Positions 1 through 12,216 of a DNA stretch of 64,000 nt are shown in pieces. Source of the DNA: Dipteris shenzhenensis (taxonomy: Eukaryota > Polypodiophyta > Polypodiopsida > Gleicheniales); assembly GCA_047967505.1 (NCBI GenBank), contig CM106541.1; one strand, written 5' to 3'. The notes beneath the pieces were generated by a model. The model was not told the origin of the DNA and ran no database searches. It saw nothing but the letters and a program-made list of their open reading frames with translations. Made by a program: the position numbers and the translations under genes. The number at the start of each line of letters is the position of its first letter. Position 1 is the stretch's first letter.

Positions 1-347
1 GTTGTCTTCATTTTTGGTGACATGCAAAGTATTGTATGCCTTCTCTTCAACTTGCACTTATACATATATTTATATATATATATCTACATTTTTCTTCATG
101 AATTGATTGTTTATATATATTCTATTATACTATTATACATTTATGTATCTTTATTTATGTTATGAGTTTACTTTCAATTTCATGTGTTTATATATCACCT
201 AGGATACATTTATTTTTATTTTTATACAATTAAATATATGTATAAATATATACATAGATATCTTTTTGTATCTATATTGTTAATATAGACTTCTTTAAAG
301 TATTTCAATTATATGTATATTTATTGTCTTGCTTGCTTGCTTTTCTA
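1..347. other. AT-rich non-coding DNA
   Basis: TA-rich sequence with short ATATAT runs and no supportable coding frame or RNA gene. Confidence 0.6.
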
Positions 348-608
348 CCCAGGGTGCCACTATGTAAAAAGCCCATATAGCATGTGCAATCAAGGGGTAT
401 TAAAAAAACCCTACCTAGGACTTTTATAACCTATATACACCCCTTCTGTAAATTTTGAGATGATAAAAGTAACCCTAATGTATGAAATTTTCACTGTTTG
501 AATGAAGAAACCCCTTATGTATGTATATTTCCTGTAACTCCATAAAAATTCAAAACTCCTTCCGTTGATCGCACACGCTATCTTGCATATTTCTTAGTTC
601 CCCTCGTG
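348..608. mobile_element. Degenerate MITE, same family as the one at 22589
   Basis: The left end (CCCAGGGTGCCACTATG) resembles the terminal repeat of the clear MITE at 22589-22835. The inner motif (ATAGCATGTGCAATCAAGG) recurs in inverted orientation near 570-595. The length is about 260 bp, against 247 bp for the clear copy. The ends are imperfect and I could not confirm a target duplication. Family assignment is by eye. Confidence 0.45.
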
Positions 609-659
609 CTTTGCCTATCCTTTTTCTTTTTTACTGTTTCAAGCCTCTCTCCTATCCCA

Positions 660-779
660 TTCTCTCTCTCTCTCTCTCTATGTGTGTGTGTGTGTGTGTG
701 CATGTAAACTTGTACATATACATATACACATACACATATGTACACACGTACACATACACATATAGATACGTATGTACGT

Positions 780-827
<48 letters not shown>

Positions 828-828
828 T
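660..828. repeat. Compound microsatellite (CT)n-(GT)n-(CA)n
   Basis: A run of CT is followed by GT, then alternating TACACA/TATACA sequence, then about 22 uninterrupted CA units near 785-827. Open frames here (polyCV, polyHT) are repeat artefacts. Confidence 0.9.
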
Positions 829-1480
829 GTCATATTCAGATTTTGAATTGGCATTCATGACATTTTTCTTTTTCTTTTTTTAAAGGACATCTCTCTGGTA
901 TCATTTTTTATTTTTATGTATCCTTATATATTGAATTAGTTACACTCCTTTCTACCCATTTAATTATTTAATTCCTTTTTTCATTCTTTCTAGTTTTTTC
1001 AAACAATTTATGCTAAGTTATCTATCTCCTACCCTTTTCACCCTCCCTCTTTGGCCACCAAGACCTTTTTTCTTGCTACTACTTAATGCTTCTTAGGAGT
1101 TCATTCATTTTGTATGATATGATGACATTTTTGTTCATTTAAGTTTTTATCTTATTTTCTTTTCAATATATGGAAATCTTATTGTCTAAGGATGCGAAAC
1201 CCTCGTTAACTAATCATCTTTTAAATTCTTAAATAAATTGTCTTCGTTAAGGGTGTGGACTACCCCCTTAGAACATCTTTTTATCTAGTTTAGATTTTCC
1301 CATGAAAGCAATTTACATACAATTTATTTAATAACTCTAACTTCTTCCTACCCAATTCCTCCTTTCTCTATGAACAAAAAATCCATTTTTATCATTCTTA
1401 ACTCCTTTTAAATTTTCTAGGGGTTTTAGGAGTTCATTCATTTTTCTTCTAGGATTTGAAAGGTTTATTCAAGTTCTTCG

Positions 1481-1830
1481 GTAAAGCGATAACAAGCCAA
1501 GGAATACATGCATTACTTGTCTACCTAAACTTAGCTTTATTGTTCTAATACATGGTTGGTTTGGATGGTAGCAGGTAAGTGGATCTTGACCTTGGGACCT
1601 AGACTAGCTGATGGATTCAACACCTCCGACCATGTGTTCCTTTTTTCAAACTCAATATTATTGTAAATTCTTAACTTTGTTGGAATTTTTGCAAAACTCT
1701 CAATTTCTTGCAATTCTAACTTAGATGTCTAATATATTTTTGTCCTTGTCTCATGTACAACGTTTTATCAAAATGATGGAATTAATTGTATGGCTCATTT
1801 ATTGATAGGACTATCAAATCAAAACTCACA
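1481..1830. repeat. Diverged direct repeat, copy 1
   Basis: Shares a long, roughly 80% similar stretch with 2425-2765. Landmarks are GATAACAAGCCAAG, TTTGGATGGT, GTGGA.CTTGACCT and TTGAT.GGACT in the same order. It could be an old dispersed element; no terminal structure was found. Confidence 0.6.
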
Positions 1831-2424
1831 ATGATTTCCCAACTAGCCTTTGGTATGACCAGTGCCATACATTTAACTCACATTCATTGGATAATTCATT
1901 AGAAGTATGGATAATTCTTAGCCATTTTGTGATTCTCCTTACTAACTATTCAATTTGTTTATAAGAATAATGACATTTTATGTGAAGACACATTGGTTCC
2001 ACCCTATTGTAGAATTGGGTTATGCATCTACAATTGGCTTCAATTTAAAATCACTTTTGACACTTATCATATGAATCCATTTGTCGACACATACTTTAAG
2101 GTGGGGAGTAAGTGCCAATGGTGAGCTTACTCCCCACCATGTGGTCTTACTCTTTGGGTTGGGGGTGGGCTACACACACACACACACACATGAATACTTC
2201 CCTAACTATTTATTATTCTTATATGTACCCCTGTGAAATCTTCCCTTTACACTTTCTTTTAACCACCCCACATACCAAGCCCACGAATCATCCCATACCT
2301 CCTCTAATCCCTTCTTAACCCATGCACTCATTCGTTTCTTACTCCACTTGTGACTGAAACTTCACTTGTGGCTAAATTATTTTTTAAAATTATCTAAGAA
2401 TCCATATGGTTGTCTATATTCTTA

Positions 2425-2765
2425 GGTAAAGTGATAACAAGCCAAGAAAAACAAGCATTACCTGTCTACCCAAATGTAGCTATGATGTTCTAACACCTAG
2501 TTTGTTTGGATGGTGGCAAGAAAGTGGACCTTGACCTCAAAACCTGGACTGCCTGAGGATTTGACATCTTTTTTTCAATATTATGTTTGTCAAACAAAAT
2601 ATTATTAAAAATTATTAATTTTGATCAAATTTTTTGCAAACTCTAGTTGCATTTTTCAACTTAGATTTCTCAAACATGTTTCCCTTATATGTTCCCTTTT
2701 TTAACTTTTTATCCAATTGATGGAATTAATTGTATGGCTTAATTATTGATGGGACTTTTTAACAC
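2425..2765. repeat. Diverged direct repeat, copy 2
   Basis: Second copy of the unit at 1481-1830, same orientation, offset about 945 bp. It ends next to the CA microsatellite at 2763. Confidence 0.6.
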
Positions 2766-3633
2766 ACACACACACACACACACACACTTATAATCTTACA
2801 TAAACAAAACCACCCTCCAAATTTGACCGCCCCCAGCCCCCAATCTGCCCACCCACCACCTTTCCCATGCTTACCATCTCCTCCCCTAACTTCATAAAAC
2901 GGTTGGCATGATTTTTAAGGGCTTCCACCTTGCACATTGACCCCGAATGCTTCTCTTTCTCCTCATATTCTCCTTGTATTGACCCTTGTATCTGCAATCC
3001 TCCTTTCATCATCGGATCTAGTATAGTGTTAGTCCCCATACTCTTATTGGTCTTCCAATCCATGACTACTTCACACCTTTATGTCTTGCTTCTTCCATCT
3101 TCATGTTTTCCCTTTTTTATGGGTTCCTAACCAACACAAGTGTCCTTGACTTCTACCTATCAGACAAAACTTATTCTAACCCTTTGTTTTCTTAAATTTT
3201 TTATAAGTGTTTTAGTAAAGTGTTCATATGAAATGATTTGTATTTATCTGAAATTGTTATTATGTTAAACTTATATGGAGCACTCCAACAACAATGTGAT
3301 AGTATTTCTAGCTAATGCAACCTTACTTTCCAAAAGAAGAAGTATAATGTAGTAAAAGACTTTCATAGTGGCCTTTTGAATAAATATTGGTTTTTAGTAG
3401 CAAAGAAAGAGTCTTTATTTTTAGTAATCTCATAGAGAGACTTTGAGGAATATGAGGAGCCATGGAATGAGTCCTTATCCAAGAATACCTTATCATTTGT
3501 GGGAGGGGGGACATGATATTTTCATATTTTATCCTTGCATATTTAAAACTTTTGTGCGAAGTAAATGAATATTCTATATGGACCTTGTTCCCCAATCCCT
3601 AAATTTTAGACGAGGGTAATAGCATAATGCATA

Positions 3634-5790
3634 TTGAGTTTGCACCCCAGGGTGGCTAGAAAGAAGCCAGCTACTTCGAATGTAGTGCTCTATCCAATGA
3701 TGTATCTACCAGAGAAGCCTAGCTTAATCAAGGATACATTCATTTTTTGGGGGCCTTTAGATTTTTTGAGCGAGTTCACTAAGTACATTGGATCAAGAGT
3801 TGCTACAATGGGAAAAGGATATGAAAAATCTAATCTTGTATTACAACAATTGATATTGAAGGATGCAAGGAGATATTTCTTACTCAATTGCACATTTGAG
3901 CCTATCGATGGTGGTCAACACTTTGCATATGCATGCAATAAATTGGCCAGAGAGGCACATAGAGTGAAAATAATCTCGACCTAGATCTTCTATAGGATAC
4001 CTCAATTTTAATAGTACGTGGCAATGATATGCATCTTCAAGAGCGAGCACAAATATTTGATTGAGTCTGAAAAACTCAATCATGATCATGTTGCTCTGTG
4101 AAAGATTAGCTTTACTTTAGAGATGCTGATGAAAGTGAGGACCATATGGAAAACATGTGGGCAATCTGCAAAGGACTTTATAGATCGCCAAAAAAGAAGA
4201 TGCAAAAAATCTCGTTCGGTTCTACACTTGTCTATGTGCGGTTGTTCCAAGGGCACGGGCTGAGATGGTGACTAGTTTCAAGGTTGTAAGAGATAGTTAT
4301 TAGGATTATACCAGCATCATTTTTCTTCCTAATGAAGTGTTCGACAAAGTCATCACTGCATGCGCTGCATGTGAGAGGGGAGAGATCACATATGAAGCCC
4401 CTTCATTCATTACAGAAAAGGCAAAGAAGGCAAAGAAAAAAGAGGTGACCGCAGAATGTGGAGGCCCATGAGGAATTTGCTAGATTTCTATGTAACCATG
4501 GTATCCAAGAAGATTCTAAAGAATGAATCATTCTTTGGAAAAAAGGATAAAGAGGGTTGCATGGAGGATAACATCGTTTGGCAAGCGAAGCACGATGCAG
4601 TAGCGAGTGCCATTAAATTTCTTCTCGTAGAAAAGAACATCCCTGTGACTCAATACAAGATTGACATCACTTTCATGAACCAAATAACAATGGCTTTATC
4701 CTCAGTGAAAGAAAAGTCATGGGCACACAAGTGGGTGAGGGTTCTAGAAGAAGGGTCAAGGGATGTCACTTCGAGGATGTGTGAAGACATCCCACAACTA
4801 GTGCTTACATATGCAGAGAAATTAATCAATGACAATCAAATGAGAATAACAAGAGGACTCCACAATGGCTTCCAATTCAGTCGTGAGATAGTTGTAGAAT
4901 CTAGAAAGTATATGAGCTTTAAGGGAGTCTCATATGATGACTTTCTAGGTGATAATACAATGTGAGAGAGGCCACAACTCTTTTTTATTGATGAAATACA
5001 TTCTGATGATATCTTAATTTTCATCGATACAATATTGGATACCACCATTGCTAGAGTCTAGCTCTATAATATTGTAATATTTGTTAGTAAAGAGCTCAAA
5101 TAAGACATGCTTCTTGCCTTTAAAAAACATATTGATGACAAAGGACTTAATCTCTACAATGGTGCATATGCAACAAAGAGAGACAAGCAAGAGGGTGGCG
5201 TAAAGATATAGAATCTTGAATCCTTCATCCTGTTGATGTGGATTCCACATCCTGATCTACAAAGCAATATATGAGGAACAGACAAGAGGTTGCGTCTAAT
5301 GCTAGAAGAGCGAGAAGTCCCTAAAAAACATCATGTATTGGACATCCAAATAAGCCCAAGAAAAAGTAGTAGTCTTTTAATGGACATGATAGAATTTTTA
5401 CAGCGACCAGGATGGGAGGTCACCCTATGCTAAATGGGATATCTGTTTGAATCCTTGATTTGAAAAGGATGTAACAAAAATGTTATTGAGCATACAACAT
5501 GCATGCAATACTTTGAAGTGTGCTCCCATGTGATAACTTCCTTTGATAGCATGATTCAAGGCGAGGCTAATGATGAGGAGTTAGAAGATGGTGAAGGACT
5601 CACTGTGGGTGTTGCTGTGACGATGATGGTATGGAGAATGAGGATGAAGGTGAAGAGGAAGGCGAGGCTACTGATGAGGAGTTAGAGGATTGTGAAGGAC
5701 TCACTATGGGTGTTGTTGTGATGAGGGCATAGAGGATGATGACGAAGGTGAAGAGGAAGGTGACACATCACAAGGTTCGTTGTGATGCTA
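3634..5790 (+). pseudogene. Decayed gene of an unnamed family with an IDGGQHFAYAC motif
   Basis: The first open piece (3634-3984, 116 codons) contains ATSNVVLYPMMYLPEKP and EPIDGGQHFAYACNKLARE. Both motifs recur in the minus-strand relic at 26.2-27.75 kb, so this is a true family. Past a stop the frame resumes with a CIFKSEHKYL-like stretch also shared with that relic. A second open piece (4456-4965, 169 codons) contains MEDNIVWQAKHDAVASAIKF. Further 3' frames with DILIFIDTILDTTIARV and YNGAYATKRDKQEGG are broken by several stops. An acidic EELEDGEGLT repeat duplicated about 105 bp apart closes the region (5560-5700). I do not recognise the family. The GQH motif in an IDGQH context resembles the ParB/sulfiredoxin-fold DGxHR signature, which is only an inference. 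Stops and frame changes make it non-functional. Confidence 0.6.
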
Positions 5791-5955
5791 TTGGTGTTGA
5801 CAAGATCTACTCTTCCTTTGTTGGAGGTTGTAATGAAGTTGGTGTAGACATCTCCTCTTCTTCCACTAGTTTTACTGTGATGAAGTTAGCATAGATTGGA
5901 TCTTCTCTGCTTTAATTGCAGGCTTTAATTGTAGCATGCTTTCCAACAGTAGCAA

Positions 5956-7911
5956 TTAGGTCTTGATTGTCTCAACCCTAAATGCATGCAAATCCATCTT
6001 CATATATGTTGACATTGAGGGATGAGAACTCAGCTCAAATAATAAAGATAGGAGAAACATGCAGTTGTAGTAGACTCTCCACCCACAACTGTGAGTGTCC
6101 TTTTGCTCCACTACTCTACATTGGATGTAATCCATTTTATCTAGCAAGTAATCTTCTAATGCAAATAGCAACTTTCTTGCCGACCTGTGCATCATAACAT
6201 GATATACAAATGAATATGTGCATTCCATAATATACATAACAAGGAAGTAATAACATATTAAGTGTACACTTATGCTATCACCATGCCATGATAGCTTGCA
6301 AGTGAATTGACAAAATAACATCACTTGGTTTCATGTTCAAAAGCTAGTAAACTCCAACGTGACTTGCATGCCCATTTGCAAACAATTATTCTTTGACACA
6401 ATGTTGCAAGTGCAAGAGAGTAAAAACCAGCCTGCGATGTTACTTATGCCTCATTATATGCCATAAAAATAACTTGTAAGTCATTTAGGTTTACTGGTTT
6501 TAACCATTCATGAACATCCTCTATGGTCTTTTCCTTGTTGCTAAGTATATGAGATATGATGGAATCAACCATGTATACATGGCTTTGGACTGCTTCATGA
6601 AATTTGGATATAACCACATTGAATCCAAAAATAAATGAACATTAGCTCTTCACAAGAGATGAAAATGCTAAATTCATGAAGTCAGACACATACATCAAGA
6701 GGAATTTTGTATCAAACCTAAGTATGGCCATCATCACTTTATCATTAACCTCTCTCATGGGCTTAGAGAGGATCTGCATCTCATTTGTACCACATGAGAA
6801 GTACGCACGGTGCTGCGCAATGAGAAAAAAACATCAAACAACGTTCCTAAATTCTCTAATGCAATTGAGTTGGCTAAATTGATTTGATTAAAAACCTAAC
6901 TTTTGTTTTCTCTTTCCTTCTCTCTTCCTCTTCATAAATCAATAGCTCCTCCTCATGCCACATCTCCCCATCTTCATCTCTCCTCTCCTAATCAGTGGTG
7001 GTGACAAGTTCCTCTTCTAGAGTCTTTTAAAGAAGTCTAAAATCTTTTTGTATTTGTTAAACTGCAATGGTTTCTTCTTCCTCCTCCTCGTCCACCTACA
7101 AACACATAGAAAGTTTTATGAAAATAGCAATTACATATTAATTATCTGAAAATATAATTCAAGATATAGCAAAATCATAACATTAGGTCTCATACCCGTA
7201 GATATTTTCATGGTCTTTTTCCATCCCCATCATCTCTTTACCACCATTATTTAGAAGAGGATGGAAGAAACTATTATCAAGAAGAGAACGAGAGGTTACC
7301 ACTGGCTTTAGGCAACAAAGAACCTATGATGGTTTCTTTTGTTGAAAGGGAGATGCAACTAAGCACAAATCAGCATGAATATTCCTTGAAATTTTGTTTA
7401 AGGATAAAATGAACAAAATGTGGTGATTTAAACCATGTAGGGGAGGTGATGATCTAATTGTAAAGCTATATCCCAATTTGTTTTGTAACTCATCTTTCTA
7501 CTCAACCTACAATTGCTTGCTTCTTCCATTGAATGTCTAGTGTGGAATCCAATGTGAACAATCTCTTGACTTTGCCACCTTTCTGAATATTTAGCCTCAG
7601 TATAACGAGCTGAAAATTCTTACCACTTAGAATGGAAGTCATGATAACCTCACTAAATAAGCGTATTGAGACTTTTCTTAAAAACTTATAAGCAAGATAC
7701 TTATCCTTTTTTACAAGCAAAATTCATTAATGATAGCTTCAATCATCTTCTTGAATTTGATTTTCAAATCAAGCCAAGTATTTCTTGCAAAGCTAGAAAT
7801 GAGTTCACAAAAGAGTGTGCTGACCCTTAAGCCTAGGTGAAAGACATCCAAAATGCCTCGATAAATCACTAAGCACCTTGAGGAGGGGATCCAATGATAA
7901 ATGGATGTCAA
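5956..7911 (-). pseudogene. Decayed gene with possible Ulp1-like (C48) protease end
   Basis: Reading leftwards, the last open piece (5956-6324, 122 codons) contains VVEQKDTHSCGWRVYYN. This resembles the catalytic-cysteine segment of Ulp1/SENP proteases (Q-x6-D/S-C-G). Upstream pieces include an acidic run (VDEEEEEETI, near 7090), HEWLKPVNLNDLQVIF (near 6500) and two short frames at 7502-7720 and 7711-7911. The catalytic His and Asp segments were not recognised and stops are frequent. Plant CACTA and Mutator-like elements often carry such proteases, so a transposon origin is likely. It converges tail to tail with the GQH-family relic at 3.6-5.8 kb and is abutted on its right by the solo LTR. 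Confidence 0.42.
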
Positions 7912-7928
7912 GCAACCTTAATGACTAG

Positions 7929-9787
7929 TGTGATGCCAAAAATTGATATTTTTTATTTGGCATTGGTATTGTTTTCTTCTATGTTTGATAAGAGTTTGAG
8001 TATCAAATGATAGCCTAGCGGCTCTCACTTATTTCTGTTTTCTAAGATATTGTATGGGATTGAGAGGATGAGTGGAATGGATCATTGTAAATACCTTGGT
8101 ATGGAGTGAGAGTTATTTGTGTATGGGATATTATGGGGTTTTTAGAAAATAGGAAGAGTGAGTCATATAGAGACGTGGGCTCATGTCCATGTGTTCCAAT
8201 AATATAAGAGAGGCCACATGCCAAGTTTGTGGAAGGAGTGTGGAGGAGTGTGGAGTCAAGAGGAATCCTTCTAGAATTCCTATGTGGAATAAGGAGGATA
8301 TATGGAAAAGAGAGGGTCCCTATGGGCTCCATGTGGGGAGACTCTTGACTTTCTCACTATTTTAGGAGTCTTGAGCATCTTTTGATGGGACACATGGCAA
8401 AAGTATCCAAAAAGGACATGGATGGTGACATACGGGCTTATGTGATTGATGGGGAAAGGAATCTATAGGCAGCAATTGTAAATGGGTGAAGGAGGGTGAC
8501 AAAATCTCTATAAAAGGAGCCCTACTCTCCCTTGTTCATCATCTCTTCCACCATTAGGCCTCATGTTACTGTAGCTCTAGTCTCCTCAAGCCTCTTCCAT
8601 GAGCCTTCTCTTCCTCGTGTAGATATTCTCTTATGTAGACTCTTGAGTCCATCTCTCTCTAGTTCATTATCTCTCTATGAGTAGTCTTGGAGCTTCTGCT
8701 CCCTCTTGTATGTATGAAACCTCTTCTTCTCCCTTGTGTTTATAGTATTTTGAGTTGCATTGGAGTGGAGTCTCACTCTATTGGTAATCAAGGTCACTTG
8801 AGGTTCTCTCTCTTGAGTGGCTCTTTCCTTTGTTTTCTCTTCCAAAGTGATCAAAAGTGTTGTCTATTCGGCCGCTCATTGCACACACATGGTTTATCGA
8901 TTTCCCAAGCCACAAAGGGAGCTTTTCCTTTCCTCCTACGCAACCTCTATGGGACTTGGATCATTGATGAAGTCTAAGCATGGAGGTAGTATTCTCCCAA
9001 GTTGGCACCAGTAGAAGGAGTAGGTGTTTTTCATGACAGTTTGATCCTCGTATTTTTCTCATAACTTTTTGCTCCATCGTCTGATTTGGACGAAACTTAT
9101 ATCAGCATGAAGCTTTCTTCAAGAAGCATCATCTAGTCTTCATTTATTGTATTAGATTTCAAACCAAAAATCTATGACTCTGTGTGTGTGACTATTTCTT
9201 TTTCAGATAGTTTTTACCCCCATGCAATAAACTGCCCATATCTTTCTGACCGCTTCTTTGTTTCTTATGAAACTTATATCAGAGCGAAACCCATTTCAAG
9301 GCACATCTGAATATGTGTTTGAATATTTTATATCATGTCTCTACTAAAAGTTATGGGTCTTTGTGTCTTATGATAGTTTGGAGAGTGTTTTGAGCTAAGT
9401 GTAAAGGTGTCTATGAAGGAGGTGCGATCTTTCCTCGGATACTACCCATCCGACCCAATCAGCCCCTTCAAACTCCTAGATATATATCAGCTCATGTCAT
9501 GTTGAGCTGCTAGATCTTCTTTCAACAATGTATCGCTCTTCTCTTTGGCATAGACCGGCTTGCTGAGATTATGGCCTCCGTTGATCCTTTCCTTCTCCCT
9601 ATGCGTGAGTACAACATCACTTGGAATGTTACCATCTTCATTCTCATATAAGGGAAGATAGTATGGTGTGGTCTCTTGGTATAAAAGCTTCTTTTTTTCT
9701 CAATGATGAATATCTCTATCACTCAGCTCAAAAGCAACAGGAAGTGAAGAGGTGCGTGAAGTTTATTACCCCCAACTTCATGTCACA
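7929..9787 (+). mobile_element. Solo LTR of the Ty3/gypsy family present at 12802-21604
   Basis: It begins TGTGATGCC and ends CATGTCACA, giving the TG...CA ends and the inverted TGTGAC/GTCACA tips of the two LTRs of the complete element, in the opposite orientation. It is flanked by CTAG at 7925-7928 and CTAG at 9788-9791, a 4-bp target duplication. No internal region is attached, so it is a solo LTR left by LTR-LTR recombination. Length is 1859 bp against 2067 bp for the paired LTRs. Most of the difference fits one fewer internal repeat of about 180 bp. Confidence 0.88.
8508..8517 (+). promoter_or_regulatory. LTR TATA box
   Basis: CTATAAAAGG in the solo LTR, conserved as CCTTTTATAG in the minus-oriented LTRs at 14254-14263 and 20988-20997. 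Likely the Pol II core promoter of the element. Confidence 0.6.
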
Positions 9788-9971
9788 CTAGGATTTGGTA
9801 GCAAGAATGCCCCAGTATAGGAAGATTGTCTATAGAAAGTAGCTATGACCTGCAATAACAAGGGCCAAGATGTCCCAAAACATCCTAACCCCCCCCCAGG
9901 TGGGTTAAGCCCAAAAGTGACCCTACCTCTTACACCTCTTACACAACATTTACTCTTAGGTGGGAACCAGC
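9788..9971. other. Non-coding spacer
   Basis: Short sequence with a C-run near 9890. No gene seen. Confidence 0.4.
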
Positions 9972-10004
9972 AAATTCAAAATTCAAAATTTGAATTTTGA
10001 ATTT
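9972..10004. repeat. Perfect 16-bp inverted repeat, 1-nt spacer
   Basis: AAATTCAAAATTCAAA is followed by one A and then its exact reverse complement, so the DNA or transcript could form a hairpin. Confidence 0.8.
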
Positions 10005-10280
10005 TCTCCCTCCTTCTCTCTCCTCCCTCCCTCTCTCCCCCTACCCCTCCGTCCCTCCCTTACCCTCCCCCTCCTCACTCCCTCCTACCCCTCCACCTCC
10101 CACTCCTCATGTCTCCTCCCCCTTCCTCCTCCTCCCCCTCCCTCCCTCCTCCACACATACTCCTCCTCCCCTCCCCCTCCCTCCTGCCTCCACACCTACC
10201 TCCCTCCCTCCTCCATGCCTACTCCTCCTCCTCCATGCTTGCTCCTCCTCCCCTCCCCCTCCCTCCTCCTCCATGCCTAA
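10005..10280. repeat. Pyrimidine-rich CCCTCC/CTCCTC tract
   Basis: Simple-sequence DNA of CCTCC and CTC units with CCATGCYTACTCCTCCTCC repeats. The proline/serine-rich frames are artefacts. Confidence 0.85.
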
Positions 10281-10988
10281 TATAACCTTTAGTAAATCCC
10301 AAACAACCATTGTGCTTGTTTCAGTAAATCCCAATCAATAAATCCCAAACAAGGGAGAATGTAAATCCCAAACAACCACCGAGCTTGTTTTAGTGACAAT
10401 GACTGTGCATGAGGGACCATTTAATTCATAGGTTCAAATTAGCATATTCAGTCAGAATTAGACTATAATAACAATTATTATGTCTAATTCATAGGCTCAG
10501 ATTAGCATTGAGCCGGAATCAAACTGTAATAACAATGACATTGCATAGCTTAGTTCAGTCAGTTTATCAGGTTGTAATAACAATACTTTTGAATGAGAAA
10601 TAGCATTAAGTTGGAGATAGAATGTAAGGACATATCAAACTGTTAGAATTACCATCTAATCCACAACAAGACAAATGTCTATAGGCACTGCTAGAATAGC
10701 AAAAATACGAATGCATCTAATAGCGCATCTATTTGCACGTCTATTAGCGCATCTGCACTGTAAACTAGATGCGGATTTAGATGTGGATTTACATGCAAAA
10801 CAGAGAATACAAAAAGTGAGATTTTGGTGTAGGCTGATAAATGTACATCACTGCTTTCCAAACATTGCCCATGATTACCAAAGCACGTAATTTTAACAAA
10901 AATATCAATGCTTTTTGGCAAACTCACATATACAAAAATTAAGTGAGGTGAGGAGAATGAGACAATATGTAAAATAGTTTTGCCAATA
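10281..10988. other. Non-coding region with short repeats
   Basis: Contains several copies of AAATCCCAAACAA (10295-10375) and a loose repeat around TTCATAGGYTCARATTAGCAT (about 10430-10510). No gene supported. Confidence 0.5.
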
Positions 10989-10995
10989 TCAATGA

Positions 10996-11781
10996 TGGGC
11001 CATTAGGGGAGAAATGGGGTCTCAAAAGGGCCTCGAATTAGTGTTTCCTAATTTCAAGGGATTAGAAAGTGATTTGGGGTGTACCAATGAAAGTGCTCTG
11101 AAGTGTGGGGTAATGATATGTTGAGGTGGCATGTTGCATTTACTATGCTAGGTTCATAGGTGGTTTTGATTTGAAAAAGATGGTTTTAGTTTGAAAAAAG
11201 GGAGGCAATACCATGGATTTTGGGAGAAAAACCACCACGTTTGGGGAGGGAGCACCATGTGCTGCCATGTGTCCCAAATTTGAAAAGGTGGGAGAGGGAT
11301 ACATTAAAGGCACCCCATAGAAGTAAAAAAAGACAACTAGAGGAGAGGAGATGCATTTAAGGTGGTTGCAAGGATTGCACACTGTACAATGTGCAGAGGA
11401 GAGAGAAGACGCGCATGCTTGCCATGTTAAACCCAAAATCTGGGTACCATTTGGGGAAGGGGGGCACGCCCAACAGAAAGTAAATGCACATTTTGGCTAC
11501 TAGCAGGAATTGAACCTTTGACCACTTAACAATGGGACCCCCACTCTAACCACTAGGCCATTGAGCCAATTATGTAACTCTTCTCTGCCATGTTTTATAT
11601 ATTCTAATATGACTTTTTGCTACTCCATCATGATTATTTCCAAAACCATGTATGGTCCACCAAAACCACCTTAGCCTCCGTTATGACCCCTCCACATAGG
11701 ATTGGATTATGAAAACTAATCCTTTACTAATCCATTCCTTATGAGGCCCTTTTGAGACCCCAATTCTCCCCTAATGTACGT
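10996..11781. mobile_element. 786-bp terminal-inverted-repeat element
   Basis: The 34-bp segment at 11001-11034 is repeated in inverted orientation at 11743-11776 with one mismatch. TCAATGA lies just outside both ends (10989-10995 and 11782-11788), a 7-bp match consistent with an imperfect 7-9 bp target duplication. It has no coding capacity. A non-autonomous DNA transposon, possibly Mutator-type, is the best reading. It contains a tRNA-like segment. Confidence 0.65.
11498..11570 (-). other. tRNA-like segment / SINE head with A and B boxes
   Basis: On the minus strand TGGCCTAGTGG (11550-11560) matches the pol III A box and GGTTCAATTCC (11506-11516) matches the B box, about 33 nt apart as in tRNA genes. 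The acceptor arm does not pair over seven bases, so it is not a functional tRNA. A tRNA-derived SINE inside the TIR element is likely. Confidence 0.6.
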
Positions 11782-12124
11782 TCAATGAGATCAACCCTTG
11801 CTAAACTATCTACTTCAAAATCCAAACCAATGTTGAGATCTACGAATACATTCAACCCACTACTACTTGTGCTACTCATGTGCTCATCGAAATTAGCATC
11901 ACCAATGGTAGGCTCGTCCTCACGAGGGTAATGGCCTCAATATCTATATCTCCTATCTCATGATCATCCTCCTCTCTCGTATCACACTCATCATCACCTC
12001 CATGGCCATGATCATCCTCCATAGGCTCCATATTGCTAAATGTACTATACTTCACTCTAGAACGTGGCGTAATAGGTATGACATGCCACCACATATTATT
12101 ATTCACCATTGGTTGATAAACAAC

Positions 12125-12216
12125 CTAATTCAAACACAAATACAATCATGTTATTTTCCTTGCATCGAAGGTATCAAATATTTAAAAGTGAGTATTTTTA
12201 TATGTGTGTACAATAC
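12125..12216 (-). other. Intron in CACTA relic
   Basis: GTATTGTAC donor, GAATTAG acceptor, 92 bp, phase 0. Splicing joins CEQ to VVYQP, restoring a DUF4216-like segment. Confidence 0.6.

Larger units (their letters stand above)
829..3630. other. Non-coding AT-rich region
   Basis: No supportable gene. It holds short CA tracts near 2172-2190 and 2763-2787 and a diverged direct repeat described separately. The short open frames show no recognisable domain. Confidence 0.55.

Noticed and set aside
578-883. Frames encoding CVCVCV or HTHTHT
   Set aside because: Microsatellite translation.
8042-9014. Short frames within the solo LTR
   Set aside because: LTR leader and promoter DNA; only the segment shared with 12949-13173 was kept as a low-interest note.
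11498-11570. Functional tRNA gene
   Set aside because: The A and B boxes are good but the acceptor stem does not close, so it is better read as a SINE head.
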